Notes: generated by a model not told the origin, from the sequence alone. Positions 44,608 to 55,883 are shown, counted from the stretch's first letter. The stretch: DNA of 64,000 bases from Arthrobacter sp. V1I7 (GCF_030817015.1 NZ_JAUSYS010000001.1:558001-622000), one strand, 5' to 3'. Made by a program: numbers and translations.

Positions 44608-44643
44608 GGCTTCCCCCGCCAGCCGTGCTCCCGTCAGCCGTGC

Positions 44644-45165
44644 TCAGATACGGCTGATGCGGTAGGCGAAGTTTGCCGGCGCGTCCGCATCCACCTTGAG
44701 GCTGAGGATCGCATCAGTGGGGAGGGTCACCACGCTTACTCGTGAGGTCCCGCACCGGAGGCTGAGGTCCACCAGTTCGTTCTCACCGTTTTCCACGGAA
44801 AAGGACACGCGGCGGGTGCTCCGGCAGGCAAGGGTCAGGGCGTAGGTGCCCTTGGGCAGCTGCGCGGTCGTATCATTCCGCTCCTCGTCGGCCTCCAGGG
44901 TTCCGAAGCCCGTGTGAAAGGTCTCCCCCTTGGCGTCGGGCAGCACCTGCAGGACCCAGGCATCAAGTTCAGCTCCTGACACGGGCTGGTTCAGGCTCGG
45001 ATCCTGAGGGATCGCGGCATCGCTTAACCTTGGCGCGGCGGAAGGACCGCCATTTTCACTGGATAGGCCTTCGTCGTACTCGTAGGCGCAGCCGGTCAGG
45101 ACTCCCGCAAGCAGCGCAACGGACGTCGCGGCGGCCGCTGCTGTTTGGCGCATCCGCGGCATCAT
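44644..45165 (-). CDS. Lipoprotein, paralogue 3 of a tandem group
   Basis: 173 residues. The signal ends in the lipobox LTGC (Cys at about 26), then CAYEYDEG. Later segments GTYALTLACRSTRRVSFSV, VDLSLRCGTSRVSVV and FAYRISRI resemble the two lipoprotein genes upstream: a beta-sandwich-like pattern with two Cys that may form a disulfide. Function is unknown. It is the last of three genes in one direction; the starts MMPRMRQ and MRQ cannot be separated. Confidence 0.72.
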   Translation of the reverse strand: MMPRMRQTAAAAATSVALLAGVLTGCAYEYDEGLSSENGGPSAAPRLSDAAIPQDPSLNQPVSGAELDAWVLQVLPDAKGETFHTGFGTLEADEERNDTTAQLPKGTYALTLACRSTRRVSFSVENGENELVDLSLRCGTSRVSVVTLPTDAILSLKVDADAPANFAYRISRI

Positions 45166-45280
45166 TGTTTCCGAGCAGTTTCCGGGCCAGGCATGCCCCG
45201 ACTTTAGACGCGCCTAACCTGATTCCGCTAGAGCCGAACGGCCCAGTCGTGAATTGCCGGTCTCCCACCGCTGGCGGGAC

Positions 45281-45862
45281 CTACGGAGCCGAACCGCTCC
45301 CGCTGATCCGGACTCCAGCGACGGCACCGATTCCGGGATCGGCGGAGCCCTCCGGGAACTGCACCACATGGGCCGAGACGGAACCGGTCTCAAGGTTGAC
45401 CTCCGAACTGGCGACTCCTCCACACTCGAGGTTGAGCTCGAGCAAGGTGCTCGCAGCTCCGCCCTGGCCGGCGAATTGCGTCACTGTCAGATGCGCTCCC
45501 GGAGCGCCGATGCACGCCGCCGTGACGGTATACCGGCCCGGCACGGTGACCCGGACAGAGGTTGTGAATCCTCCGCTGGCGCTGTCGCGAACGCCGCCAG
45601 CACCCCCGGTGAGCAGCCTGTCGGGCAGCGCCCCAAGTATCCGGTCAAGCTCCACTGTGTTCCGGGCCTCCGCGGCCACGAGTTCGGCGTCCCGGGGAGC
45701 CTGCGGGGCGTCCGGTCCGGACGAGGCCGACGGGCTGACCGCCGCCGGGGCCAGCCCGACGTCGTCCGCGTACTCGCACCCAGCCAGCCCGGAAGTACCA
45801 GCGGCCAAGGCCAGCAGCAGCGCCGCTTGGCGCCTCCATCGCGGACCCACGGCAGCAGACAT
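45281..45862 (-). CDS. Lipoprotein, paralogue 2 of a tandem group
   Basis: 193 residues from ATG 45862. Lipobox LAGC is followed by CEYADDVG, close to the CAYEYDEG start of its neighbour. The body has GRYTVTAACIGAPGAHLTVTQF and LNLECGGVASSEVNL, the same order of a beta-strand with AC and a second Cys as in the paralogue. A longer frame upstream lacks a signal-peptide-like start. Function is unknown; it probably sits at the outer face of the membrane. Confidence 0.72.
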   Translation of the reverse strand: MSAAVGPRWRRQAALLLALAAGTSGLAGCEYADDVGLAPAAVSPSASSGPDAPQAPRDAELVAAEARNTVELDRILGALPDRLLTGGAGGVRDSASGGFTTSVRVTVPGRYTVTAACIGAPGAHLTVTQFAGQGGAASTLLELNLECGGVASSEVNLETGSVSAHVVQFPEGSADPGIGAVAGVRISGSGSAP

Positions 45863-45902
45863 GCCCCTGAGCCTACTGGCTGGTACCAGAAGCGCAAGGG
45901 AG

Positions 45903-46364
45903 CTACGCGGCGGGAACGAGGTGGTAGGCATAGATGAGCGGGGCGTCCACACTGGCCGTACTGATCTCCACGGTGCCGGCCGCCGGGATCAAAATGCGCG
46001 CCGTCTCGCGGCTGCCGTTGCAGGCTGCCCCCGCTTCGGTCAGCCTGCGTCCGTCCAGCGAGACCTCGAAAAAGGCCTTGCCCCCGCCGTCGCAGCTCAC
46101 GGTGAGCGTGTACCTGCCGGCCGGGACTCCTGTGGCCGCCTTGAGGATCGGGTCGCGGTTGAGGATCTTGCCCGCGTCCTCCAGCACAATTGCGCTTGCC
46201 GAGGGCAGCGCGGTCGCTCTCCACTCCGGCACATCGGCGGATTCGATGGAACGGACGGGCGAGCATGCCGAAGCGGCGAGCACGACGGCGGCACCGGCCG
46301 CCGCGCCGGCGAACCGCCGCCGCAGGCCGGGGTTGCCGAGGACGCGGGAGGTACGGAAGAACAC
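45903..46364 (-). CDS. Lipoprotein, paralogue 1 of a tandem group
   Basis: 153 residues with a basic N-region, a hydrophobic core and the lipobox-like AASAC (Cys near 34). GRYTLTVSCDGGGKAFFEVSLDGR and AGAACNGSRETARILIP, then APLIYAYHLVP, follow the same strand and Cys layout as the two downstream genes. It is the first of three tandem relatives, 40 bp upstream of the next. Function is unknown. Confidence 0.7.
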   Translation of the reverse strand: MFFRTSRVLGNPGLRRRFAGAAAGAAVVLAASACSPVRSIESADVPEWRATALPSASAIVLEDAGKILNRDPILKAATGVPAGRYTLTVSCDGGGKAFFEVSLDGRRLTEAGAACNGSRETARILIPAAGTVEISTASVDAPLIYAYHLVPAA

Positions 46365-46624
46365 TCCTTCAACCTACCCCGTGCAGCCGTGTCCGCCGGC
46401 AGGCTCAGGGGCCAGCCGGTTCCGCGGGACCGCCCCGGGCCGCCCCTGGTCGGCCGTGAATCCGAGCATCTTTCCCGGTGCAGGGCACGGTACGCCCTGT
46501 CGCGCGGTCGGTTCGCTTCCGCATCCGTGAGCGTGCGGTCCAGCGGCTGCAGCGCCAGTCGAAAGAGCACGTTCACCTGCTCCGGCTGCAACCGCAAACG
46601 TTCGACGGCGACGCCGTAGGCCCC

Positions 46625-46655
46625 TTGACCTTGACGCAACGTCAACCTTTAAAGT
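46625..46655 (+). promoter_or_regulatory. MerR-type promoter of the tipA-like gene
   Basis: TTGACC (46625-46630) and TAAAGT (46650-46655) are separated by 19 bp, the overlong spacer of MerR-regulated promoters. The spacer contains the perfect dyad TTGACG-CAA-CGTCAA (46631-46645), the expected operator. Autoregulation by the downstream TipA-like protein is the obvious inference. The 46365-46624 stretch upstream holds nothing I recognise. Confidence 0.8.
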
Positions 46656-46701
46656 CGGAGGACTAACCAGGAACTCAGGAGATCATCGAGGAGGGCCGCC
46701 C

Positions 46702-47478
46702 ATGGATTGGTCCGTGCAACAGATCGCAATGCTGGCCGGCACCACGAGCCGGACGTTGCGCCACTATGACGACATCGGGCTGCTCAAGCCCAGTCGCACC
46801 GGGGTCAACGGTTACCGGTACTACGACCAAGCGGCGCTCGTGCGGCTCCAACGCATCCTGCTCCTGCGGGGGCTCGGGCTCGGGCTGCCGGCCGTGGCAG
46901 AGGTCATCGGCCAGGAACCGGACGCAGAGAAGGCCCTTGGCCGGCACCTCGAGTGGCTCCGGCGGGAACAGGACAGGCTGACCCGGCAGATCGCCTCGGT
47001 CCAGCAAACCATGGAGGCAGTGAAAGAAGGAGGAGGAATCATGGCGGAGAAAATGTTCGACGGCTTTGACCACACCCAGTACAAGCAGGAGGTCGAGGAA
47101 CGTTGGGGAAAGGACGCGTATGCCGCAGGCGACGCTTGGTGGCGGGGAATGGGAGCCTCGGAAAAGGACGCCTGGAAGCGGCGCTCCGAGCAACTGGGCA
47201 ACGACTGGATCGCGGCCGCGGCCGCGGCATCAGGTGTCGCTCCGGACAGCAGGGAGGCGCAGGAGCTGGCCCGGCGGCAGGTCGAGTGGTTGGCCCGCAT
47301 TCCCGGGACGCCAGCGGCGGCACCCGCCACGGGCATCAACAGGGACATCAAGGGATACGTGACCGGCCTCGCTGAGCTGTACGTGGCCGACCCCCGCTTC
47401 GCCAAGAACTACGGCGGCGCGGAGGGAGCGGCCTTCGTCCGCGACGCGCTGCGGATCTACGCGGAGAAGCACCTCTAA
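46702..47478 (+). CDS. TipA-like MerR-family regulator (TipAL form)
   Basis: 258 residues: MerR winged helix at 1-70 (QQIAMLAGTTSRTLRHYDDI, GYRYYDQAALVRLQRIL), a coiled coil at about 75-110, and a TipAS antibiotic-recognition domain from 114 (FDGFDHTQYKQEVEERWG, then the globin-like helical part to DALRIYAEKHL). In Streptomyces TipAL activates its own promoter when thiopeptides bind, and the TipAS domain alone is made from an internal start as a drug sequesterer. Both features can be present here. No Cys occurs anywhere, so covalent thiostrepton capture as in TipAS (via Cys) is not possible; a non-covalent ligand is likely. GAGGAGGG precedes ATG 46702. Confidence 0.92.
   Translation: MDWSVQQIAMLAGTTSRTLRHYDDIGLLKPSRTGVNGYRYYDQAALVRLQRILLLRGLGLGLPAVAEVIGQEPDAEKALGRHLEWLRREQDRLTRQIASVQQTMEAVKEGGGIMAEKMFDGFDHTQYKQEVEERWGKDAYAAGDAWWRGMGASEKDAWKRRSEQLGNDWIAAAAAASGVAPDSREAQELARRQVEWLARIPGTPAAAPATGINRDIKGYVTGLAELYVADPRFAKNYGGAEGAAFVRDALRIYAEKHL
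47026..47043 (+). promoter_or_regulatory. Internal ribosome binding site and start for TipAS
   Basis: AAGGAGGAGG lies about 5 nt before the in-frame ATG at 47041 (Met114, MAEKMFDGF), at the exact border between the coiled coil and the TipAS domain. Independent production of the 145-residue ligand-binding domain is strongly suggested. Confidence 0.75.
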
Positions 47479-47481
47479 ACT
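47476..47481 (+). promoter_or_regulatory. -10-like hexamer of the methyltransferase gene inside the tipA stop codon
   Basis: TAAACT contains the tipA TAA and ends 6 nt before the GTG of the methyltransferase. There is no Shine-Dalgarno, so a leaderless transcript starting at the GTG is likely. Confidence 0.45.
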
Positions 47482-47487
47482 TGTCCG

Positions 47488-49125
47488 GTGACCGACTCAA
47501 CGCACTTTATCGACGGCAACATTCCCGACGCACCCCGCAGCGACCTCCCCGGCCTGCTCGTAGTGCTCGGCGCGGACTTGCGGAGCATCGGCTACACCGT
47601 CGACGGTGTGGCGGAGCTCCTCGGCGAGGCCGCGCATTCCGCCCTCAGCCGGGATCAGTTGATCCCGGCGCTGATTGTCACCGGGCGCGCCCTGGCCGGG
47701 GAGCCGACGACGGCGGCGCTCGCCGCCGTCGTCCGGCTCTGGCTGCTGGCGGAGCCGCAGCGGGCCGAGACCGTTGATGATTCCCTCCCCCGCATCGGCA
47801 CTCAGGGCCTACTGGAGCTGGGCCTGGTGGAGCTGTCCGGGGAGGGCCTGGTGCAGGCGCGGGTGGACCTGCGGCCGTACGGCTGGGCCGGAACCGCGGG
47901 GGAGGGCACCGTCAGCAGCGGCGGGGCGGATCTGTGGGTCGCCAGCGACCTCGCCGCGCACCAGCGCCCGGGCGTCCTCGGCCACGACCATGTGCTGGGG
48001 ATCGGGCAGGCGTCCACCACCCTGGTGCAGGTCACCGCACGCCGGCATGTGGCCCGGGCCCTGGACGTCGGCACCGGCTGCGGCATCCAGACCTTCCACC
48101 TGCTGCACCACGCGGAGCACGTCACCGCCACCGACATTTCCGAACGCGCCCTCGCGTTCACCCGCTTCAATCTGCTGCTCAACGCCCCTGAGCTGCACCT
48201 GGACCCCGCCAAGCTGGAGGACCGCGTGAGCCTGCGCCAGGGTTCGATGCTGGAACCGGTGGCCGGTGAGGAGTTCGAACTGGTGGTTTCCAATCCGCCG
48301 TTTGTCATCACTCCCCGCAGCACGGGCGAAGCCGCTGCCGATCAGTTCACCTACCGCGACGGCGGCCTGCCGGGGGATGACATCGTCGGTTCGCTGGTCC
48401 GGGCGTTGCCCTCGGTCCTGGCCCCGGCCGGGACAGCCCAGCTCCTGGGCAACTGGGAAATCCCGGCCGGTGCGTCCTGGGATGAGCGGCCGAAGAGCTG
48501 GACCGGCCCGGACGTGGACGTATGGTTCATCCAGCGCGAACAGGTGGGCCCGGAACAGTACGCCGAGACCTGGCTGCAGGACGCCTCCGAATCCCGGGAC
48601 CGGCAGCTCTACCAGGACTCCTACGCGGCCTACCTCGACGACTTTGCCTCCCGGAACGTCGAGGCCATCGGGTTCGGGATGATCTGGCTGCGGCGTCCGG
48701 AGCACGACGCCGACCCGGTGATCTCCCGCTTCGAGGAAATCACCTACCCGATCGAACAGCCCGTCGGGCCACACCTCGGCGCCGCCGTCGAACGCGCCGA
48801 CTGGCTGGCCGCCCACGAGCTGGCCGACGCGCACCTGGTCGTGGCCGAGGATGTCACCGAGGAGCGGCATCAGCGCCCCGGTGCCGAACACCCCGGCGTC
48901 ATCCTGCTGCGCCAGGGCGCGGGCCTGCGCCGCACCAACCTGCTGAGCACCGAGCTGGTCGGCTTTGTCTCAGCCTGCGACGGCGACCTGTCCGTCGGAC
49001 AGATTATCGGCGCCCTCGAGGCCCTGCTCGGGGGATACGACGGCTTTGACGCCGAGAGCTTCCGCGGCGGACTCCTCACGGAAGTGGGAAACCTGGTCCG
49101 GGAAGGCTTCCTCCTGCCCGCCTGA
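47488..49125 (+). CDS. Class I SAM-dependent methyltransferase of the HemK/RsmC type, long actinobacterial form
   Basis: 545 residues. An N-terminal all-helical about 170-residue domain precedes the Rossmann methyltransferase, with motif I ALDVGTGCGIQTFHL (near 191) and the catalytic NPPF (269-272) seen in enzymes that methylate a planar nitrogen of protein glutamine or a nucleobase. The C-terminal about 150 residues (DLSVGQIIGALEALLG and following) resemble a winged-helix extension. The target is unknown: ribosomal protein, release factor or RNA. The start is fixed by TAAACT 6 nt upstream. Confidence 0.85.
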   Translation: MTDSTHFIDGNIPDAPRSDLPGLLVVLGADLRSIGYTVDGVAELLGEAAHSALSRDQLIPALIVTGRALAGEPTTAALAAVVRLWLLAEPQRAETVDDSLPRIGTQGLLELGLVELSGEGLVQARVDLRPYGWAGTAGEGTVSSGGADLWVASDLAAHQRPGVLGHDHVLGIGQASTTLVQVTARRHVARALDVGTGCGIQTFHLLHHAEHVTATDISERALAFTRFNLLLNAPELHLDPAKLEDRVSLRQGSMLEPVAGEEFELVVSNPPFVITPRSTGEAAADQFTYRDGGLPGDDIVGSLVRALPSVLAPAGTAQLLGNWEIPAGASWDERPKSWTGPDVDVWFIQREQVGPEQYAETWLQDASESRDRQLYQDSYAAYLDDFASRNVEAIGFGMIWLRRPEHDADPVISRFEEITYPIEQPVGPHLGAAVERADWLAAHELADAHLVVAEDVTEERHQRPGAEHPGVILLRQGAGLRRTNLLSTELVGFVSACDGDLSVGQIIGALEALLGGYDGFDAESFRGGLLTEVGNLVREGFLLPA

Positions 49126-49165
49126 CGGGTGTCAAGCATGTCTTTCAGAGTCTGCCGCGGATCGA

Positions 49166-49171
49166 TAGACT
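49166..49171 (+). promoter_or_regulatory. -10-like hexamer of the winged-helix gene (leaderless)
   Basis: TAGACT ends 6 nt before GTG 49178; no Shine-Dalgarno. One of the clearest leaderless-type starts in the window. Confidence 0.5.
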
Positions 49172-49177
49172 GGTTGA

Positions 49178-49888
49178 GTGAATGCAGAAACCCGAAAGGC
49201 GGAGTCCGCCGCTCCGCCGGTTGCCAAACGCAGGCCGCGCCCCGAAAAGAAAGTGGAAATCACCGATCCGAAGGCGATCCGGGCCTTGGCCCATGCCGCC
49301 CGGCTGGAAGTCATCTCCGAGCTGTATTCCACCCAGGTCAGCCGCACGGCCACCGAACTCGCCGCCCAGACCGGCCTCACCCCCAGCGCCATGAGCTACC
49401 ACCTCCGCGCCCTGCAGAAGTGGGGCATCGTGGTGCCGGCGGCTACTGCCGGAGATGCCCGCGAACGCCGCTGGAAAGCCGCGGGCACCGACTTCACCAT
49501 CAACTCCGGCGGGGGAGTGGCGAGCCCCGAATTCGCTGTGCTGGACCTCGAGCTGGCTGCGTTCCGCCGCCGTGTCAACGCCTATGCCAGAACCCGGGAT
49601 GAACGCCGGGAGCGGGGCGAGTCCACGGACGGTCCCTCGTCCGTGGTGCTGGCCAGCAACCTGCTCTACCTGACACCGGACCAGCGGACCGAGCTGACCG
49701 AACGGCTGTTTGACCTGCTGCGGGACTATGAGCTTGAGGACCCCGACCGCGTGCCCGAGGGCGCCCAGCGGATGGCGACCATGTGGTCGATGATTCCGGA
49801 TGACCGGGGCAACGCCGCAGCCGGGTCGGGCGGTTCCCCGGAGAGCACCTCCCGAGCGCCGGGAGACAGCGGCGACCGCCCCGCCTGA
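49178..49888 (+). CDS. ArsR-like winged-helix transcriptional regulator
   Basis: 236 residues. The HTH core at about 27-95 (DPKAIRALAHAARLEVISEL, ATELAAQTGLTPSAMSYHLR, ALQKWGIV) is followed by the wing RERRWKAAG. An alpha-helical second half (about 115-200) and a disordered Ser/Gly/Pro tail follow. There are no metal-binding Cys, so it is not a metal sensor of the ArsR/SmtB kind; similar proteins dimerise through the second half. The ligand is unknown. It lies between a methyltransferase and topA. Confidence 0.8.
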   Translation: MNAETRKAESAAPPVAKRRPRPEKKVEITDPKAIRALAHAARLEVISELYSTQVSRTATELAAQTGLTPSAMSYHLRALQKWGIVVPAATAGDARERRWKAAGTDFTINSGGGVASPEFAVLDLELAAFRRRVNAYARTRDERRERGESTDGPSSVVLASNLLYLTPDQRTELTERLFDLLRDYELEDPDRVPEGAQRMATMWSMIPDDRGNAAAGSGGSPESTSRAPGDSGDRPA

Positions 49889-50046
49889 CACCGCTGGCAG
49901 CGGCCGGGCTGCGCCGCCGCACGACGGCCGTAAGTCGTTGCGGGAAACCCCGTTTTCCACCCGGATGCGCGGGAACCGTCAAAATATGGTGAACTAGGCG
50001 GGTATGGGCGCATCTGCCCGAGCAACCCTTTTTCTGTAGGAGCACC

Positions 50047-52773
<2,727 letters not shown>

Positions 52774-52892
52774 GCCGGGGTGTCGCCGGGCTCGCCGGAA
52801 GCGCGCGGGAACGCCGGAAATTTCCGGCGACCCCGCAGCGGACGGGCGAATTCGCGTTTGCGGAGCCGGTCGCAACGTGATCGAGTAGGAGC

Positions 52893-53345
52893 ATGACTGA
52901 ACAGCAGACTCCTTTGGATCCCCAGCCGCTGAACGATCTCGAAGAGCAGCTCGCCCGGGGTGAGCAGCCGGACGCCAACCCCGTGGACGTCATCCTGGCC
53001 TTCCTCAACAACGAGGTCTACGTGGTCAGCTCCGACGCCCTCGAAGGGGCCGACGCGCAGGTCGAGCCGCTCGTGCTCGCCAATTCCTCCGGGAAGCCCG
53101 TGCTGGCTGTTTTTTCGCACCCGAGCCGTGTCGGCGAGCAGTACCTTGAGGCTGCTCCCAACGTGCTCGGCACACAGGGCGCTGCGATCATCGGCAACCT
53201 CGGGGACGAGCTCGGCATGGTCATCAACCCCGGTGCGGCGTTCGGTTTCGAAATCGATCCGGAAGGCGTCGCCAACATCCGCCGCGACTTCAAGCCGGCC
53301 GACGACCCGGAGGATGCCGCCGGGCCCGACGGCGAGCACGGCTGA
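52893..53345 (+). CDS. SseB-like protein
   Basis: 150 residues. LEEQLARGEQPDANPVDVILAFLNNEVYV and the later GNLGDELGMVINPGAAFGFEIDPEG match the SseB N-terminal domain, a soluble fold of unknown function; no membrane segment or catalytic motif. TAGGAGCATG gives the SD. An 18-bp perfect palindrome CGCCGGAAATTTCCGGCG (52812-52829) in the upstream gap may terminate topA. Confidence 0.75.
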   Translation: MTEQQTPLDPQPLNDLEEQLARGEQPDANPVDVILAFLNNEVYVVSSDALEGADAQVEPLVLANSSGKPVLAVFSHPSRVGEQYLEAAPNVLGTQGAAIIGNLGDELGMVINPGAAFGFEIDPEGVANIRRDFKPADDPEDAAGPDGEHG

Positions 53346-53351
53346 CGGCGG

Positions 53352-53381
53352 TTAGGTCCGCGGCTTCGACCGGGGAATAAT
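53352..53381 (+). promoter_or_regulatory. Promoter of the Ppx/GppA gene
   Basis: TTAGGT (53352-53357) and AATAAT (53376-53381) have an 18-bp spacer. AATAAT ends 6 nt before ATG 53388, so the transcript is probably leaderless. Confidence 0.5.
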
Positions 53382-53387
53382 GGCAGC

Positions 53388-54398
53388 ATGCGTCTTGGCG
53401 TCCTCGATATCGGTTCAAACACCGTGCACCTGCTGCTGGTTGACGCGCACCCGGGCGCACGCCCGGTGCCCTTCGCCTCGCATAAGCGCCCGCTGTCCCT
53501 CGTCCAGTTCCTCGACCGCGACGGCAACATCAACGACGCCGGCCAGCATGAGCTGACCGAGTTCGTCCTGGAGGCCTGGGAATTTGCGGCCAAGCACAAG
53601 GCCGACGACCTCCTCGCCTTCTGCACGTCGGCGATCCGTGAGGCCACAAATGGGCCCGCCGTACTGGCCCGGGTCAAACATGAGACCACCGTGACCCTTC
53701 AGGAGCTGACCGGCAGCGAAGAAGCGTCCATGACGTTCTTCGCTGTCCGCCGCTGGTACGGCTGGGGCGCCGGGCCCATCCTGGACCTCGACATCGGCGG
53801 CGGGTCGTTCGAGATGGCCTACGGTCAGGACGAACTCCCCGAACTCGCGATGTCCGTCCCGCTCGGAGCCAGCCGGCTCACCCGGGACTGGCTGCATGAG
53901 GACCCGCCCTCGGCCAAGAGCGTCAAGGAACTGCGGCGCTACATCCGGACCACGCTCAGCCCCGTGGCCCGCAATTTCGAGAGACTGGGCCGGGCGAACC
54001 TGGTGGCCGGAACGTCCAAGACCTTCCGTTCGCTGGCGCGCCTCGCGGGCGCCGCGCCCAGTGCCGCCGGACCGTACGCCAAGCGGGAGCTGTTCGCCAC
54101 GGACCTGGGCCTCTGGGCACAGCGCATCTCGGCCATGAAGGTGGAGGACCGGCTGCACCTTCCCGGCGTCTCGGAGGCCCGCGCGCCCCAGTTGCTCGCC
54201 GGGGCGCTCGTGGCGGAGGCCGCCCTGGAGCTGTTCGGGTTTCCCAGCATGGAAATCTGCCCCTGGGCCCTGCGCGAAGGACTCATTCTCCGGCGCCTGG
54301 ACCAGCTGGTCTTCGACGGTCCGCTGGAGCCCGCGCCCCATGTGGGCCCTCTCGCGGACGAGCATCGCGCGGACGTCCGGGCCGTCGACGTCAGCTGA
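53388..54398 (+). CDS. Ppx/GppA family phosphatase (exopolyphosphatase-like)
   Basis: 336 residues of the ASKHA fold: phosphate-1 VLDIGSNTVHLLLVDAHPG at the N-terminus and phosphate-2 LDLDIGGGSFEMAYG in the middle. Family members release phosphate from polyphosphate or hydrolyse pppGpp. It is the short actinobacterial form, about 310-340 residues, lacking the C-terminal HD-like domain of E. coli Ppx. The start is set by the leaderless-type AATAAT. Confidence 0.9.
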   Translation: MRLGVLDIGSNTVHLLLVDAHPGARPVPFASHKRPLSLVQFLDRDGNINDAGQHELTEFVLEAWEFAAKHKADDLLAFCTSAIREATNGPAVLARVKHETTVTLQELTGSEEASMTFFAVRRWYGWGAGPILDLDIGGGSFEMAYGQDELPELAMSVPLGASRLTRDWLHEDPPSAKSVKELRRYIRTTLSPVARNFERLGRANLVAGTSKTFRSLARLAGAAPSAAGPYAKRELFATDLGLWAQRISAMKVEDRLHLPGVSEARAPQLLAGALVAEAALELFGFPSMEICPWALREGLILRRLDQLVFDGPLEPAPHVGPLADEHRADVRAVDVS

Positions 54399-54430
54399 GC
54401 GGAGCCGCGGACGTCCGATGAGCGGGGTGA

Positions 54431-54565
54431 CTCTGTGCGCAGGACAGTGTCGATCAGCTTCTCGCAGTCGCCGAACTGGAGGGGCCGGAACAGACTTTGC
54501 AGCAGCTCGAGGGGCTTGCGCTGGACAACTACTACCTTTTCCAGGGACCGAACGTTCCTGGCTAG
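54431..54565 (+). pseudogene. Remnant of an ECF sigma factor C-terminal domain
   Basis: In one frame 54434-54562 reads CAQDSVDQLLAVAELEGPEQ, then TLQQLEGLALDNYYLFQGPNVPG and a stop. AVAELEGPEQxLxxLExLxLDxYYLF is the start of the TPR-like C-terminal domain of DUF6596-type ECF sigma factors. Nothing upstream continues the protein (the frame begins after TGA 54428-54430), and the conserved RADLLRRLG that should follow is missing. It is probably a decayed fragment left between ppx and proC. Confidence 0.4.
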
Positions 54566-54609
54566 CCGGCTGCGGGGCCTGGGGTCCAGCCGACGGCGTT
54601 AAGCGAGTA

Positions 54610-54666
54610 AGCGCCGGGCGGCTCCGCAGGGGAACTGGGGGGACCGTTCTGCAGCCGCCCGGCGCT
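54610..54666. other. Perfect 14-bp stem with 29-nt loop
   Basis: AGCGCCGGGCGGCT (54610-54623) and AGCCGCCCGGCGCT (54653-54666) are perfectly complementary. There is no T-tract, and it lies 210 bp after the Ppx stop and 350 bp before proC. Confidence 0.6.
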
Positions 54667-55019
54667 ACTATCATCACTCGCACCTGGTTGAGGCACTTCC
54701 CAAGTTATGCGCCGATCTTGGGAGTTCCAGCAAATTCGGCTGGGTATTGGCTGGCAATCCGGCTTCGGGACAGTTCGTTCCTGCTCACCGCGGGAAGCCT
54801 GCGCCGGGTGCCATTAAACGGCGAAGGCACCGGCCGTCCGTTGCGGGAATATGGTGAAAACCCGCTACGAACTGCCGGTGCCAGGCAACCATCCGCATGG
54901 TTGCGGTATCACTCGCACCCTCAATGAGGTAGTCACCAAGGTAGTCCCGGAGTTTGTGCGTAGGCTGCGCCGGGGATGTGAACTGGCTGGGAGTCCGGCC
55001 GGACTGCAATGATGGGGTC
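54667..55019. other. Intergenic region before proC, no gene seen
   Basis: About 350 bp of lower GC than its surroundings. Frames on both strands lack ribosome binding sites and family resemblance. AATGAT (55008-55013) ends 6 nt before the proC ATG and may be its -10. The region may hold decayed sequence like the sigma remnant just upstream. Confidence 0.4.
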
Positions 55020-55853
55020 ATGAGCAACCGAATTGCATTCCTGGGCTGTGGATCGATGAACGAGGCCATCCTGGGCGGCCTGATCGCGGGCGGCACCGAC
55101 CCGGCGGACATTGTCGCCACGGTCCGCCGCGCCGAACGGGCCGCCGAGCTCGCCGAACGGCACCATGGCATCACGGCGATTGCCGGGGAGGAAGAGCCGG
55201 AGAACAACAAACAGGCGGCCACCGGGTCCCAGGTCGTGATCCTGGGCGTCAAACCCGTGGGCATCGCGGACCTGGCCCGCGAGATCGGTGATTCGCTGGC
55301 GCCGGACGCGATCGTGATCAGCGTCGCCGCGGCCGTGTCGCTCGAGCAGCTGGAGGCGGCCCTGCCGGCCGGTCAGCCGGTCATCCGCACCATGCCCAAC
55401 ACCCCGGCGAAGCTGGGCCGGGGCGTCGTCTCCGTGTCACCGGGCACGCATTGCACCGCAGCGCAGCTCCAACTGGCCAAGGACCTCCTTTCTGCCGCCG
55501 GCACCGTCGTCGAGGTTCCCGAGGACCAGGTCGATGCGCTGTCAGCGGTCAGTGGCTCCGGCCCGGCCTACGCCTTCTACCTGGCCGAAGCCATGGCCGC
55601 GGCCGGCGTCGAGCTGGGACTGGACCCGGACCTGTCGCTGCTGATCGCGCGCGAAACCGTGGCCGGGGCCGGGTTCATGCTGGCCGAGCCCGGTGCGGAT
55701 CCCGCGGCGCTCCGGAGGGCCGTCACGAGCCCCAACGGCACCACCGAACGAGCCATCGCCACCTTTGACGAGCGCGGTCTACCCGCGATCGTTGCCGACG
55801 GCGCCCGGGCCGCCGCCACGCGGGCGGCCGAGATCACGAAGCAGCTCGCCTAG
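55020..55853 (+). CDS. proC: Pyrroline-5-carboxylate reductase
   Basis: 277 residues. IAFLGCGSMNEAILGGLI is the NADP-binding N-terminus, with RTMPNTPAKLGRGV and the C-terminal signature SGSGPAYAFYLAEAMAAAGV. It is the last step of proline synthesis (P5C to proline). ATG 55020 is preferred over upstream codons because the Rossmann motif begins six residues later and an AATGAT hexamer is 6 nt upstream. Confidence 0.95.
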   Translation: MSNRIAFLGCGSMNEAILGGLIAGGTDPADIVATVRRAERAAELAERHHGITAIAGEEEPENNKQAATGSQVVILGVKPVGIADLAREIGDSLAPDAIVISVAAAVSLEQLEAALPAGQPVIRTMPNTPAKLGRGVVSVSPGTHCTAAQLQLAKDLLSAAGTVVEVPEDQVDALSAVSGSGPAYAFYLAEAMAAAGVELGLDPDLSLLIARETVAGAGFMLAEPGADPAALRRAVTSPNGTTERAIATFDERGLPAIVADGARAAATRAAEITKQLA

Positions 55854-55883
55854 CGGGGGAGCCACAGTCTTACGGCCACCGTC

